A stretch of DNA of 64,000 nt from Pseudoips prasinana. Taxonomy: Eukaryota > Arthropoda > Insecta > Lepidoptera > Nolidae. Shown piece after piece: positions 44,520 through 54,930 of this stretch. Both the position numbers and the translations under genes were made by a program. The stretch covers positions 9,057,001 to 9,121,000 of the forward strand of contig OX621234.1 in NCBI GenBank assembly GCA_951640165.1, given 5' to 3'. The notes beneath the pieces were generated by a model. The model was not told the origin of the DNA. It searched no databases and saw only the letters and a list, made by a program, of their open reading frames with translations. The first letter of the stretch is position 1. Each line of letters begins with the position of its first letter.

Positions 44520-44745
44520 TTTGCGTTTTTATGGTGACTATCATTGCGTCGTTCATTATCTAATAATCGCCACGCATTGCGGACGGGTTGGCGATCGCAG
44601 TATGGTGGTCACAGTACACAGAGAGACGCTACTGCCCGTTATCTAGTTGATATTCCTTATTAATGGTTTCTACAACCCCCACAGGATGATATTTGATAGT
44701 GACGTACGTCGCAGTTACCACACAAAGAAGCTAAGAGCTTTGTGG
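44520..44745. repeat. Repeat L, copy 1
   Basis: GGACGGGTTGGCGATCGCAG, CTACTGCCCGTTATCTAG, CTACAACCCCCACAGGATGA, CGCAGTTACCACACA parallels 59425-59640. Confidence 0.65.
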
Positions 44746-44808
44746 TTGAATCCCTGACGCAAACAGAATAAGTATTATTATGAATCACATAATAATATAA
44801 TATATATT

Positions 44809-45064
44809 TAATAATATTCTGGGACACTAATAACACACGGCCATCTGATCCCAAACTAAGCAGAGCTTGTATGGAAACCAGATAACTGATATAATACATA
44901 TACTACATTTCTTTTGTAAATACATACTAATATAGATAATTACACCCAGACTCAGGACAAACAGACATGTTCATGCACACAAATATCTGTCCTGGGTGGG
45001 AATCGAACCCACGACCTCCGGCGTGAAAAGCAAGCATTTGCCAACCACGCCAACAGGCCCGTCA
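44809..45064 (-). mobile_element. SINE E2, full copy
   Basis: Inverted: (ATT) tail, CCATCTGATCCCAAACTAAG, GGGAATCGAACCCACGACC, CAACCACGCCAACAGGCCC. Confidence 0.92.
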
Positions 45065-45329
45065 AATAATAATACGTGGTGGGAATATTTACAAATATTA
45101 AATACGTTGAGATCAAAGAAAATCTTTTATTGACATCTCATGAACGTTGTCTGAAATCGTTTGAATATCTCGCAGTAAATTGTAGGCTTTGACAAATATT
45201 TAGTCAACTGCAAAGGAGGAAGTTATGAATTTCACTAAGTCTGTTTTTTGGGTATTCTCTTTCTTAAACTCCCTTGTTTTAACTTCAACTGATCCAAATT
45301 TCATAAAAAAATTATAAATCACACTAATT

Positions 45330-45478
45330 TTATAAAGGTGAAAGTTTGGGAGTGTGTGAGTGTGTATGTTTGTTACTTTTTCACGCAACAACTACTGAAC
45401 GGATTTTGATGAAACTTTGTGTTGCTCTAATTTAAAAAAATTAACCCAGGTTAAACCACGGGATATAGCTAGTATATG
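45330..45478 (-). repeat. Repeat K, inverted
   Basis: AAGGTGAAAGTTTGGGAG, GAACGGATTTTGATGAAAC, AACCACGGGATATAGCTAG. Confidence 0.65.
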
Positions 45479-45610
45479 AAATGAAATGAAATATTTATTC
45501 AGCACTTGGGTATTAACATACACTTGTACTTGTCAAGGTCACAATGCAGTACATAAACAAAGTGGATAGTAAAAAGTTACAAAAAAAAATAATCTGTCGG
45601 TCCGTGCCAA
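45479..45610 (-). repeat. Repeat I, inverted
   Basis: (GAAAT)n start, CAGCACTTGGGTATTAAC, ACTTGTACTTGTCAAGG, CTGTCGGTCCGTGCC. Confidence 0.75.
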
Positions 45611-46161
45611 TCTATAATATAAGGCTATTTCATAAATTCATTAATAAAATGAATTTATTATATTTTAGAACAAAGTTTTTGCTTCACGTATGAGATAAGA
45701 CACGATAAGATACCTTATTTCGAAAATAATATGGATATTTGTCTTGTCTTACTTTATTTCGCAAATAATATGAATATTTGTCTTGGTGTCTTGATAATAT
45801 GAATCTCTTCTCAGTTTCATTATGAGTGTGTGTCAAACGCATGGTAGTTTGTATAGTGTTTGGTTTTTTCAATGCGTATTATATAAAACATATTAGGTTT
45901 GTGCCCACCTTTTCCATATAAACTTTAAATGCGCCAATTTCATACTCCTCGCGTAATTTAAGTAAAACTACACGGGGTACAAAGCTTTTTGTCACCTTAA
46001 ATCTTTATGGAACGTGAAATAAATTAAAGGACACATATAATAGTAAAATAGTCTTAGCAACTGTTATCTAATAAATAATAACTACGATTGGCATCCTCAA
46101 TACGTATCTCATAGAAGTGAAGAGCTAAATAACTTGTAATCTGTGCAAGATAGCTCTAACT
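45611..46161. other. Unassigned intron DNA
   Basis: A short direct repeat, TATTTCG.AAATAATATG.. at about 45717 and 45756. No gene. Confidence 0.45.
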
Positions 46162-46201
46162 TTAAAAAAAAAATTCTGTGTGTACTTATGTACACGCGTT
46201 A

Positions 46202-46526
46202 GAAGTTATACTTCTTTGGCGTATGGAAAAAAATAATTAAAACGCAGTAGTGATTAACGATAACTATTAAAATTAATCAAAAAGATTTTATTTAAATAAA
46301 AATACTAGAATATACAACTTGAACATAGTTATCAATTTTCATACCACCTAGAACTAACTTCATGCTGTTAAATTTAGGTGTCGGTGTGCGCGCGCATCGT
46401 AAAAATTCACTCTCATCTAGAACTAACTTCATGCTGTTAAATTTAGGTGTCGGTGTGCGCGCGCATCGTAAAAATTCACTCTCATCATTTTTCTCCATCG
46501 CGCCAAAAGAAGTATACCTAACTTCG
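46202..46526 (-). mobile_element. Element H, copy 2, with intact repeat ORF
   Basis: Inverted copy of 28484. The minus-strand ORF 46498-46292 (68 codons) starts MEKNDESEFLRCARTPTPK and contains the 23-residue unit (ending KFNSMKLVL) twice, identical, then GGMKIDNYVQ. The frame is kept because the repeat unit is 69 bp. No known domain; whether it is translated is unknown. Confidence 0.75.
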
Positions 46527-47129
46527 AAAAAATCACATTCCCTGCTTATTTTGTTTTGTTAATGTTATGCGAGGGCACCCTCAGAACAAGAGAGAAGAGG
46601 ACAGCAACAACTTAACGTGAATTCCGAAGCTTCGAAACGCTTAGAAACTAAACCATTTTCGTGGTCACGTCAATTAGTTCTAGGTAAGTTTCCCTACAAC
46701 TAGCTTTGAAATTCACCTTATATATCTATATAGTAAGTTTTAGTTAACATTACTAAAACTAATAACTAGTTGTTCTGCGCTATGAGTTGTACCGCAGATG
46801 GAAACTTGCGTGCCGTTCCCAGGGCTTAATCTGTTTATTTGTCAATTATGATGATCGATTTAGCAGTTTATTCGGTAGGTTATAAACAAACAAACATAAA
46901 GGAAGAGTTTCTTTGGCATGTATGTATTGAGTACGGAATGTGAAATAAATACTCATTAAACTAACATTACGACTATCTACGTTCTTGTCAAACTACTTTC
47001 TGGAATGTTAATTACGAAAACGTAACGTTGGGTTACTCTTAAAAGAGAATTTCTTACTCACTTATTTCTATTAAAAGGAAGCGTTGCAGAAATCCAGTTT
47101 TATCACTTTACTATTCGTATAGATTTCAG
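46527..47129. other. Unassigned intron DNA
   Basis: Nothing supported. Confidence 0.45.
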
Positions 47130-47305
47130 ATATAAAATAAATATCTTGGGACGACTAAAACACTGCCATCTGATCTCAAACTAGTCAGAGCATGTACTAT
47201 GGCAACCAGACCTTTTATAAACATACTTTTTATTTTTAAATCTATGCAAATTACACCCAATCGAAGATTTTTCCTGGCTGGGGACCGAATCCACGACATC
47301 GGTAT
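47130..47305 (-). mobile_element. SINE E2, worn
   Basis: CCATCTGATCTCAAACTAGTC, AGAGCATGTACTATGGCAAC, ATTACACCCAATCGAAG, GGACCGAATCCACGACATC. Confidence 0.65.
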
Positions 47306-47345
47306 CAATAATATACAAGGTACAACACAAATAGTGGATGAAGTT

Positions 47346-47660
47346 TAAGTATTTAAATGTATCTATGATACTGAATATCGTCGGAAAGATCAACTAACTA
47401 CCGAAATACACAGAATAAAATCTGATACTGATTGACTTATATACTGCGAACAACTAGGCTAGGTTATAATTTCTGAGTGTTAAGTATTTAAATGTATTTA
47501 TGATACTGAAAATCGTCGGAAAGATCAACTAACTACCGAAATACGCAGCGTAAAATACTGGGCTTAAGCGCAGCGGGCTGCTTAAGCAGTTGCCCAGATT
47601 AATCTGATACTGATCGACTTATATACCGCGAACAACTAGGCTAGGTTATAATTTCTGAAA
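47346..47660 (+). repeat. Tandem duplication with palindromic insert
   Basis: TAAGTATTTAAATGTAT starts units at 47346 and 47481, each running to GGTTATAATTTCTGA. Unit 2 has about 46 extra bases (47557-47602) that fold: CTGGGCTTAAGCGCAGC / GCTGCTTAAGCAGTTGCCCAG. Confidence 0.85.
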
Positions 47661-47699
47661 GAAAGAGAGAAAGAAATAATTTTATTTTCATAACATACG

Positions 47700-47960
47700 G
47701 AAAATACATTCAATTTTAAAAATCAAAAATTCAATTTTAAACAACGTGGCAATGCTGCCAGCATTCTGGGCACGGTACCCTTTGATGCCGATGCGGAGCG
47801 CTTAATGGATTGCCTTTAGTTAGTTTATTTTAGTTTAGTTTATAGCATTATAGTTAAAATTTCTTATTAAATAAATTTCTTCTTATTAGTAATAATTGAG
47901 TTTAATGTAATTATTGTTATATAAATAAAGTATATTATTTCAATTTTAATCATTATTAAT
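47700..47960 (+). pseudogene. LINE 3' end
   Basis: Reads QRGNAASILGTVPFDADAER then MDCL and a stop, followed by a TTTAGTTTAG-rich UTR with AATAAA near 47872. Common LINE C-terminal tip. Confidence 0.5.
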
Positions 47961-47983
47961 TTGTCCGTACTGTAATGAAAAAT

Positions 47984-48037
47984 GGCCCTATCTCAGCTAG
48001 TACTGCATTTCTGCAGTTCTGATCTTCCGATAGGGCC
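47984..48037. repeat. Hairpin repeat M, copy 1
   Basis: GGCCCTATC / GATAGGGCC arms with CTCAGC and CTGATCTTCC next to them. Copy 2 at 49753-49821. Confidence 0.75.
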
Positions 48038-48439
48038 AGTACTGGAAGCGTGATACCAGACGAATTCACACATTTCTGAGTGTTTTGATGCTGAGGAGGG
48101 CATGTTAATCTCAGGTTCGTGGACTACCTGCTTAGTTCACCTGGGCGGCTTTTCATGCCTGTGGTCCACCTAAATGTTGAGTAATGTGCAAATCAAAACT
48201 ATCTATAGCCCATTGTCCATCTAAAAGTAATTCCACGTGATCCTGTGAGATTTAAATGAACAAAAATAATTTGATGGCGCCTGGTGGCTCGCAGTTTAAA
48301 CCTAACCTATACATCTTTACCAGAGATTTTGTGTTCCTTCGTTTCTCTTCGTTGACCGTAACACATATTATTTTTGGTTTCAACTTGCATTTTTTCACTA
48401 TAGATTTCCTTTGTTATTTTTTATAGTAGATGTATATTC
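48038..48439. other. Unassigned intron DNA
   Basis: 48080-48185 has GAGGAGGGCATGTTAATC and CCTGGGCGGCTT, faintly like the 5S SINE body; not conclusive. Confidence 0.3.
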
Positions 48440-48815
48440 AAATTCAAATTATTTTATTCGCATAAAATATGGGTACAGACAGATGGGTGGAGAGTCTTAA
48501 AATAAGTTCCAAATATATTGTCATACTGACATGCAAAAAATAAAAAAAAAAAAGATTTACATAACAAGTAGCTTATACAATTATTTGGGTACCACAATTA
48601 CATGTTATACAGTAGCTAATTATTTATATTATATTTATATTCAAAAAATTCCTTAAGATTATAAAATAAATTAAGTACAAGCCATTTTTTCAACACCTTC
48701 TTCATTCGAAATAATGGTAGTTCTCTGATACCTTTGGGAACATTGTTAAACACTTTTATGCACATCACAAATGAATTTCGTTGGAGTAGTGTAGTTCTGC
48801 AATATGGCAATAGTA
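48440..48815 (-). pseudogene. LINE C-terminus and 3' UTR
   Basis: The minus strand (48810-48616) reads CIKVFNNVPKGIRELPLFRM then KKVLKKWLVLNLFYNLKEFF, the usual 'YN.LP..IK.L....FK..LK..L' LINE end; the UTR finishes in a TTTGAATTTGAAT tail. Confidence 0.65.
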
Positions 48816-49230
48816 AACGTTAGAATTAAAATGTTTATATGATCTATATCTTTTTTACAACTACTAACAAATTTTATACCCAATCAATTGTCAGTGAACA
48901 ATTGTCAAACTATTCTATTAGATCCCGGTCACAGTCCACTGATTATTCTTTTCCGTAATACGTGCCTCGTTTGATATTTATTTAATTACAACAAGGTTTT
49001 TATTATGGCTTAAAGTCTATAGATTTACTTGTTAATTAAATTAAAGCCGACCAGCGTGGATCGGATACAATATACCTACCTGTATGGCATGTAGATATGG
49101 ATTACAATAACGCGGCGCCGGGTTAATTAAAACAAGCGAGTTAAGTCACGTGTCCATCAAAACTCTAGCCTAAATTGAAAATTGCCTATCTATTGTTGGT
49201 TGCGATACACTGGGCTAAAATCGGTTTATT
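48816..49230. other. Unassigned intron DNA
   Basis: Nothing supported. Confidence 0.45.
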
Positions 49231-49497
49231 GTCCTCCTAACCGAATTTCGGCCATGGCGACTAATCTCAATGGAATCTAACCATGTGCGCGGGAAGTACC
49301 ATAGTGCACAAGTGTGTGCGGAAACACAGGGCACACACTTTCTTTTCTATCACTCTCATAATCCGCCGGGGTGACTAGCGATACGACCCGAAAGAGGTCA
49401 GGTACCGGACAGACTGTTTAACGTGCTTACCGAGGCATAGTCCAACTCCCAGATTTCGGGCTGAAACTGAGAAATTTCCTCTTCTCACAGTGAGAGG
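49231..49497 (-). mobile_element. SINE A, head missing
   Basis: GTCCTCCTAACCGAATTTCG then GCCATGGCGACTAATC (complement of the tail), GTGCGCGGGAAGTACC and TTTCGGGCTGAAACTGAG. Ends at GAAATTTCCT; tRNA head absent. Confidence 0.75.
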
Positions 49498-49752
49498 GCA
49501 TAGGCCTATGGCTACGCTAACTTTGTATGCTATCAAGGACATTTTTGGAGAACCTGCGAGTAGGTACTAGAAACCATATAGGTTTCTTCACAATGTTTTA
49601 TTTTATCGTTTTAAGTACGAGATAATTAATTTCTAATACGCACATGATTTCGAAATGTAAGTGAAATGAAATGAAAAAATGATTATTTTTGACAAAAAAG
49701 AAATCTTACCATGCATCGCTAAATTAACATAATAAATTTGGTTGTCAAAAAA
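49498..49752. other. Unassigned intron DNA
   Basis: Nothing supported. Confidence 0.4.
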
Positions 49753-49821
49753 GGCCCCTATCTCAGCATTAGCTACGGCAACACAGGTGTATTACCGCAG
49801 CGCTGATCTTCCGATAGAGGC
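49753..49821. repeat. Hairpin repeat M, copy 2
   Basis: GGCCCCTATCTCAGC and GCTGATCTTCCGATAGAGGC; loop differs from copy 1. Confidence 0.75.
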
Positions 49822-49884
49822 TGATATAAGCCACAATGGCATAGTAAATTAAATAGTAAGTAATATAAATATACATATAAAACA

Positions 49885-50050
49885 AATTAAAATTTAACTT
49901 AAACCCGAAACTATTAACTGCCAGTTAGTAGTTTCGGGTTCCAAAGAAACCCAAGTCGCACAAAACTTCCTTAATTTTATAATATGTTTTAAATTATTTA
50001 TTTATTTTTTGCTTTGTTATGTATTAATTTTAAGTTAAATTTTTAATTTG
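49885..50050. repeat. Nested palindromes
   Basis: AAATTAAAATTTAACTTAAA near 49885 is inverted near 50030-50050; within, 49902-49940 is AACCCGAAACTATTAACTG, C, then the complement with one mismatch. Confidence 0.8.
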
Positions 50051-50399
50051 TAACGGTACGCACATGTCGATAAACACTACCGCGTACTATTTTATTCTCC
50101 ATCACGACTTTACGTGAATATATTTACCGTCGTAATGTTATGTAGCTGTAGGTACGAAACTTTGTACTTCACACAGTAACTCAGACGCAGTATGCACGCA
50201 TTACTGAGAAGTGCCAACTATCAACAACTAATAACTTCTTGTTCACGACAGCCGCTTAACGTGCATTTAAACTCACTCGCACAGTACCCTATGGGACTTG
50301 TTAAGTCAACTTGGCAAAAGGTTAGTTCGATGTGAGTTCGCATGCAGCTTCAGTAGGTTATATTAATATGAAGTTCTAGAATAACAGAGCCACCTCATA
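50051..50399. other. Unassigned intron DNA
   Basis: Nothing supported. Confidence 0.4.
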
Positions 50400-50594
50400 C
50401 CTTCCAAGGTGTCGTAAAAGGCGATGTATACAGCAGGTAGTCAACAAGCAGTGTGTACTAGCTACACCTAACTGTGGTCGCCAACTCGCATGCCAAGCGC
50501 GTTAACTACCGTAAACCCCTCCAAATGTTATAGAAACCTTTTGAGGAGGCCAAGGTCCAGCAGTGGATGATATAAAAAAAAAAAAAAAAAAAAT
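50400..50594 (+). pseudogene. LINE 3' end with poly-A
   Basis: ACCTTCCAAGGTGTCGTAAAAG onward, ending in codons EEAKVQQWMI and stop, then A(20) at about 50575-50594. Typical 'EEA.VQQW' terminus. Confidence 0.6.
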
Positions 50595-50990
50595 GGTCAC
50601 GGGACGCCTGGCAGATGTGAAACATCGACATTATTTTGTAAAAGTAATATGCAGAAGTCGAAGTCGAACTCGAAGTATAAGTCGCAGTCAAAGTATAAGT
50701 CGAAGTCGATGTCGAAGTCGAAGTATAAGTCGCAGTCGAAGTCAAAGTCGAAGTCATGTCGAAGTCGAAGTCAAAGTATAAGTCGCAGTCGAAGTCGAAG
50801 TATAAGTCGCAGTCGAAGTCAAAGTCGAAGTCAAAGTCGAAGTCAAGTCGAAGTCCAAGTAGAAGTCGAAGTCGAAGTCGAAAAGAACATATTGTGATAG
50901 GCACTAAAAAAAAACCACGGCATGCGTCGCCACGCCAGAAATCTGTTTTACGTGCGGCTATATATGTTTCACATCAAAAAGGTTTTTATT
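50595..50990 (+). mobile_element. SINE D, 3' part with repeat expansion
   Basis: CACGGGACGCCTGGCAGATG and AACATCGACATTATTTTG, then a hexanucleotide array, then GCGTCGCCACGCCAGAAATC and CACATCAAAAAG, each matching the minus-strand copy at 4975-5222. The head was lost where the LINE poly-A joins. Confidence 0.6.
50648..50885 (+). repeat. (GAAGTC)n array with variants
   Basis: About 40 hexamers, GAAGTC mixed with AAAGTC, GCAGTC and AAGTATAAGTC. All frames stay open, giving Ser-Arg / Lys-Ser repeat peptides that are artefacts. Confidence 0.95.
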
Positions 50991-51147
50991 CACGTAGACT
51001 TTAAAAAAGCGCTTGTATAAAGTCCGAACATATTTGTAGTAATATAGTTGTATACATTATTATTTCTAGTAACAGATATTTAGGTACACATTGTATTGAT
51101 TGTATGAAATCATTTATAAAATTTATTTTATAATAGCAATGATATTA

Positions 51148-52429
51148 GGTCTTTACCTATGAAATTGCCGTTCTGCAGAACTGGCCATTTCAAATCAAAA
51201 TAATTTTTGTTTGGCTAAGAATTCTAATTTCAAATTAATTTTATTTTAAAAACATGGATTCTTTTTTCCAAAAGTAGTCATTTCTTTATTGATTAGTGTT
51301 ACATTTTCATCGCATTTCAATCTTTTTCGTCATCATGGATACGTTAAAAATTCGAGTAATTATGGAATATGAGTACCGTCGTGGCAGCAACGCGGCACAA
51401 GCGGCACGCAACATCAACGACGTTTACGGAGCTAACACTACAAACCAACGCACCACCTGTTATTGGTTTGCTCGCTTCCGTTCTGGAAATTTCGACCTGA
51501 AAAATGAACCTCGCGGTCGTCCGAAGACTTTGGTCGACAATGACGAATTAAAGGCGGTTGTGGAAGCTGATGATACACAATCTACGGCTGAATTAGCAGC
51601 AGCTTTCGACGTTAGCGTCAAAACAATATTGGTCCATTTGCGTCAAATTGGCAAGGTAAAAAAGCTTGACAAATGGGTGCCCCACGAACTCAATGATCGC
51701 CAGCGCGAAGTACGCGTCGAGACGTGCCTTGCACTGCTCAACAGACACACAAATGAAGGAATTTTGAACCGCATTGTTACCTGCGATGAAAAATGGATTC
51801 TGTTTGATAACCGCAAGCGCTCAGCAAGTTGGTTGGATCCTGGTTCAGCACCTAAACAATGCCCTAAACGAAAACTTACCCCTAGAAAAGTGATGGTCAC
51901 TGTTTGGTGGTCTAGCGCCGGTGTGATTCATCACAGCTTCTTACCAAACGGGGTGAGCATTACTGCAGATGTGTACTGTGAAGAACTGAGCACAATGATG
52001 GAGAAGCTGGCGCATCTCCAACCAGCATTGGTCAATCGCTCGTCTCCGCTGCTCCTGCACGACAACGCGCGACCTCATACTGCACAGCAGACGGTCTCCA
52101 AGTTGCAAGAACTGGGGTTGGAAGCTCTCCGTCATCCGCCCTACTCACCAGACCTTGCGGCTACAGACTACTACTTTTTCCAGAATTTGGATAACTTCTT
52201 GGCGGGAAAAAAATTCAATACCCGAGAGGCAGTACAAAATGCCTTTGAAGAATTTGTTGCCTCCCGTCCAGCTGATTTCTTTAAGAAGGGCATCAATAAA
52301 CTGCCACTGCGATGGCAAAGATGCATTGATTGCATGGGTGATTACTACGATTAATACAAATAAAAAAATTCATGAAAAAAATTCGTTTAAATTTTTTCAT
52401 ACAAAACGGCAATTTCATAGGTAAAGACC
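51148..52429 (+). mobile_element. Intact mariner element, 1282 bp
   Basis: Flanked by TA (51146-51147, 52430-52431). Terminal inverted repeats of 25 bp (GGTCTTTACCTATGAAATTG...) at 51148-51172 and 52405-52429 are identical. Contains one uninterrupted transposase. Size, TA target and ORF are all canonical, so it is young and may be mobile. Confidence 0.93.
51335..52354 (+). CDS. mariner transposase, 339 aa, DD34D
   Basis: Cut-and-paste transposase. The start MDTLKIRVIMEYEYRRG is preferred over an upstream Met (51296) because mariner proteins are about 340-350 aa. N-terminal paired HTH region (residues 1-110, with WFARFRSGNFDL and RGRPKT), linker motif WVPHEL at 114-119, catalytic D151 (VTCDEKW), D243 (LLHDNARPH) and D278 (SPDLAATDYYFF), 34 residues between the last two. 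The usual SPDLAP is SPDLAA here, and TVRRW-type text is TTCYWF; either could matter for activity. Closest by eye to the cecropia/Hsmar1-like group. TAA stop at 52352. Confidence 0.95.
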   Translation: MDTLKIRVIMEYEYRRGSNAAQAARNINDVYGANTTNQRTTCYWFARFRSGNFDLKNEPRGRPKTLVDNDELKAVVEADDTQSTAELAAAFDVSVKTILVHLRQIGKVKKLDKWVPHELNDRQREVRVETCLALLNRHTNEGILNRIVTCDEKWILFDNRKRSASWLDPGSAPKQCPKRKLTPRKVMVTVWWSSAGVIHHSFLPNGVSITADVYCEELSTMMEKLAHLQPALVNRSSPLLLHDNARPHTAQQTVSKLQELGLEALRHPPYSPDLAATDYYFFQNLDNFLAGKKFNTREAVQNAFEEFVASRPADFFKKGINKLPLRWQRCIDCMGDYYD

Positions 52430-52431
52430 TA

Positions 52432-52932
52432 TTATTTAGCTAGCTCGTGTCAAGTTATTGTCAAGATATTATGTTTAAGTTTAATTATCTAGTTTAAGTC
52501 TAATTTATTTACTACATATTGTTAATGGTTCTGTCTATATTATTATGACGGACCTTGTGTTAATAACGACGGTCGCGCTTTAATGCTACCACCGGATCCA
52601 ATGCGCCCCAACTGAGAAGACCCAGCGAATGCTGAATTTCAGGCTGATGGTGTGACTATGGCATACAGAGGAAAATAAATATGGTAATGAAATGAAAAAG
52701 TGAATGGAATGGCATGCGTCGCCCAGGCGGTGGATGTGTCTAGAAAATTAGCCGACGCAGTTCATGACGACATTGCTTCGCATTGTACTACGCTGTGTGC
52801 GAGCAGCTCACACTTGCGTAAGTACCTACATGCAGTGCGTAGATGCGTGGGCAGGGTGAGAATAAAGGGCTGTCTGTCAATGTGTGCGTAGGAGCAGTTA
52901 ATATGACGCCCGCCGGAAGGACTAAAACCGTT
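52432..52932. other. Unassigned; GC-richer 52560-52910
   Basis: Contains GGTCGCGCTTTAATGC and GCATGCGTCGCCCAGGCGG with a short + strand ORF; not recognised. Confidence 0.3.
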
Positions 52933-53227
52933 ATTGGAACGAAGTTCCTTATCGCGCGTTGTGAAAGGGGGCTAGACGGAAAAAATTCTTACGAAAAGTG
53001 GTCACGACACTTTTTGCAGCTGTGCGGCGTGCGCATGTTTCTCTGTCTGTCTCTTTCTCTCTCTCTCTTATAGAAAGCAAGCCAGATATTTTCATTTCTA
53101 TTTCGCATTGAACAGTGTGGTGTCGCGACGATTATTTTTGTTGAGTGTATAGGTTTTTTGTACATAATAAATAATGAGAAATAACTTCGTTCCATCCGGG
53201 TGTCCCTTGACACCTCTCAAGTTTTTT
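52933..53227 (+). mobile_element. Element J, copy 2
   Basis: TTATTGGAACGAAGTTCC to CACCTCTCAAGTTTTTT; hairpin GGTGTC-CCTT-GACACC perfect here. Confidence 0.85.
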
Positions 53228-53314
53228 AGGTTGGACATGTGTCTTCAGCAACGTATCAGTGGTAAAGTGAAATAGCGTATGTTGCAACTTGAGTGTTCTT
53301 TTTTTAAATACAAC

Positions 53315-53490
53315 GCCCGCACTTGGGAATCGAATCCCGAATGTGACGTGGGGTAATTTAAAAACATATAATAGGTACAATTATTTAGAACAGCTATTTA
53401 TGTGTCACACAAATAATTATCCTGCGCAAGAATCGAACTCGGGACACAAAGTAGTGAGCCACTGTCTAAGCTGCTACGCGACACGTTGAA
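53315..53490 (-). mobile_element. SINE C, worn
   Basis: ACATATAATAGGTAC, TTATGTGTCACACAAATAA, AAGAATCGAACTCGGGAC, GCTACGCGACACGTTG. Confidence 0.7.
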
Positions 53491-53639
53491 GGTCACCGCA
53501 TCGAACCGAGCTTGCAGTAATCGCGCGTTGAAAGCGTAAATAAACCCACGCTTATTGAAACTATGGACAGAAATATTACACGTTCTCCACTGATAAGTTT
53601 AAATGTGTCCACCAAACACAATAGTATTAACATCACTAT

Positions 53640-53761
53640 TTACCGTTTATTATAGGAGCTTCCTAACACAAGCAAGATTAATTGCTTAAAAGGTGGCTCT
53701 AACCACTTGATACTGTTATAGACTAAGTTAATGAAATAAACTATTTGATTTGATTTGATTA
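53640..53761 (+). repeat. LINE 3' UTR with (ATTTG)n tail
   Basis: CTAACCACTTGATACTG, GAAATAAAC signal, then TTTGATTTGATTTGATT. Confidence 0.55.
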
Positions 53762-53967
53762 GTACAGTAATTTATACGATAATCTCTTTTTTATTAAGTA
53801 TTCAAACACACTTTAGTTATTAGTTAGTAAATAGTCCAGAGCAAACGTACGTACTCCAAAACGGCCGCGGTTATGACTGACTGATATCACAGAACTAGTA
53901 ATCGTAAGTAAAAATTATTTTTTCCTTCCCACCTATCTACATATACCTGTAATGTTGGATGAACTTC

Positions 53968-54060
53968 AGGATCATCATCATCATCATATCAGCCGAAAGA
54001 CGTCCACTGCTGGACAAAGGCCTCCCCCAAAGATCTCCACAATTACCGGTCTTGTGGTCT
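53968..54060 (-). pseudogene. LINE C-terminal tip
   Basis: The minus strand reads LWRSLGEAFVQQWTSFG and a stop, after a stop replacing one upstream residue; tail (ATG)n. Cleanest copy of this terminus. Confidence 0.75.
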
Positions 54061-54237
54061 TAGTCTTAACTTCAGGATACACATACATAATTTTGCAGAC
54101 TCTGGCTTTAAATATTGCAAGTTAGATATATATATTAAGGGCTGACTACAAACTACTAAGTTCATCTTAGTTATTTTAATAGGACAAGTTTGACAACCGG
54201 TTAAAGTTAAAAAACAAAATATTCAAATACTTATCAT

Positions 54238-54550
54238 CTATACAAATAAATAAAATTGGAGTGTCTGTTTGTAATATTGAAATAACCGGTTTTTACTACA
54301 TTAATATGAATTTATATACGGTATATACACCAAAATGACATTTTTTACAATTTTTGTCTGTCTGTCTGTCTGTTTGTTCCGGCTAATCTCTGAAATGGCT
54401 GGACCGATTTTGACGGGACTTTTATTGGCAGGTAGCTGATGTAATAAGGAGTAACTTAGGCTACTTTTATTTTAGAAAAAGTCTTTTATTTAACAAGAAA
54501 AACGAAATAAACTAATTAACACGCGGACGAAGTCGCGGGCACAGCTAGTC
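54238..54550 (-). repeat. Repeat K variant, inverted
   Basis: (TGTC)n, GAAATGGCTGGACCGATTTT, GCGGACGAAGTCGCGGGC, ACAGCTAG. Confidence 0.75.
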
Positions 54551-54686
54551 AGTAATAAAAATTCAGAAAGTCGCTTCCAAGTATTACTTAACAATGGTTC
54601 GTCAAAATATAACCACTTACTCGTATTTTATTTGTCGTTCATTTTATGATTCGGAAGAATGTTGTTGTCAAATATATATTTGTAGT

Positions 54687-54893
54687 CGGGCCTGTTAGTC
54701 TAGTGATTGGTGACCCTGACTGCTAAGTCAGAGGTCGTGGGTTCGATTCCCACCCGGGGCAAATCTTTGTGTAACGAACTTGATTATTTGTGTCTTGATT
54801 ATTTATGTTTGTCAGTTGTCTGGTGCCATAGTACAGGCTTTGCTTAGTTTGGGATCACATGGCCGTATATTAGTTTCCACAAGATATTTATTA
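54687..54893 (+). mobile_element. SINE E2-related, different head
   Basis: Head GGGCCTGTTAGTCTAGTG with stem CTGACTGCTAAGTCAG, B box GGTTCGATTCCC, shortened body, tail GCTTTGCTTAGTTTGGGATC. The acceptor stem does not pair well, so not a tRNA gene. Confidence 0.75.
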
Positions 54894-54930
54894 TTATAAT
54901 GCTAGTAAATACTTTCATTTTCTATTTGTT

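Noticed and set aside
50506..51004. Ser-Arg and Asp-Phe repeat ORFs on both strands
   Set aside because: By-products of the (GAAGTC)n array, open in many frames.
53228..53314. Continuation of SINE C or element J
   Set aside because: No match to either family; left unassigned.
54687..54760. Possible tRNA gene
   Set aside because: Acceptor stem does not pair and a SINE tail follows; other tRNA-like hits (8100, 27840, 44990, 60230, 60350) likewise belong to SINEs.
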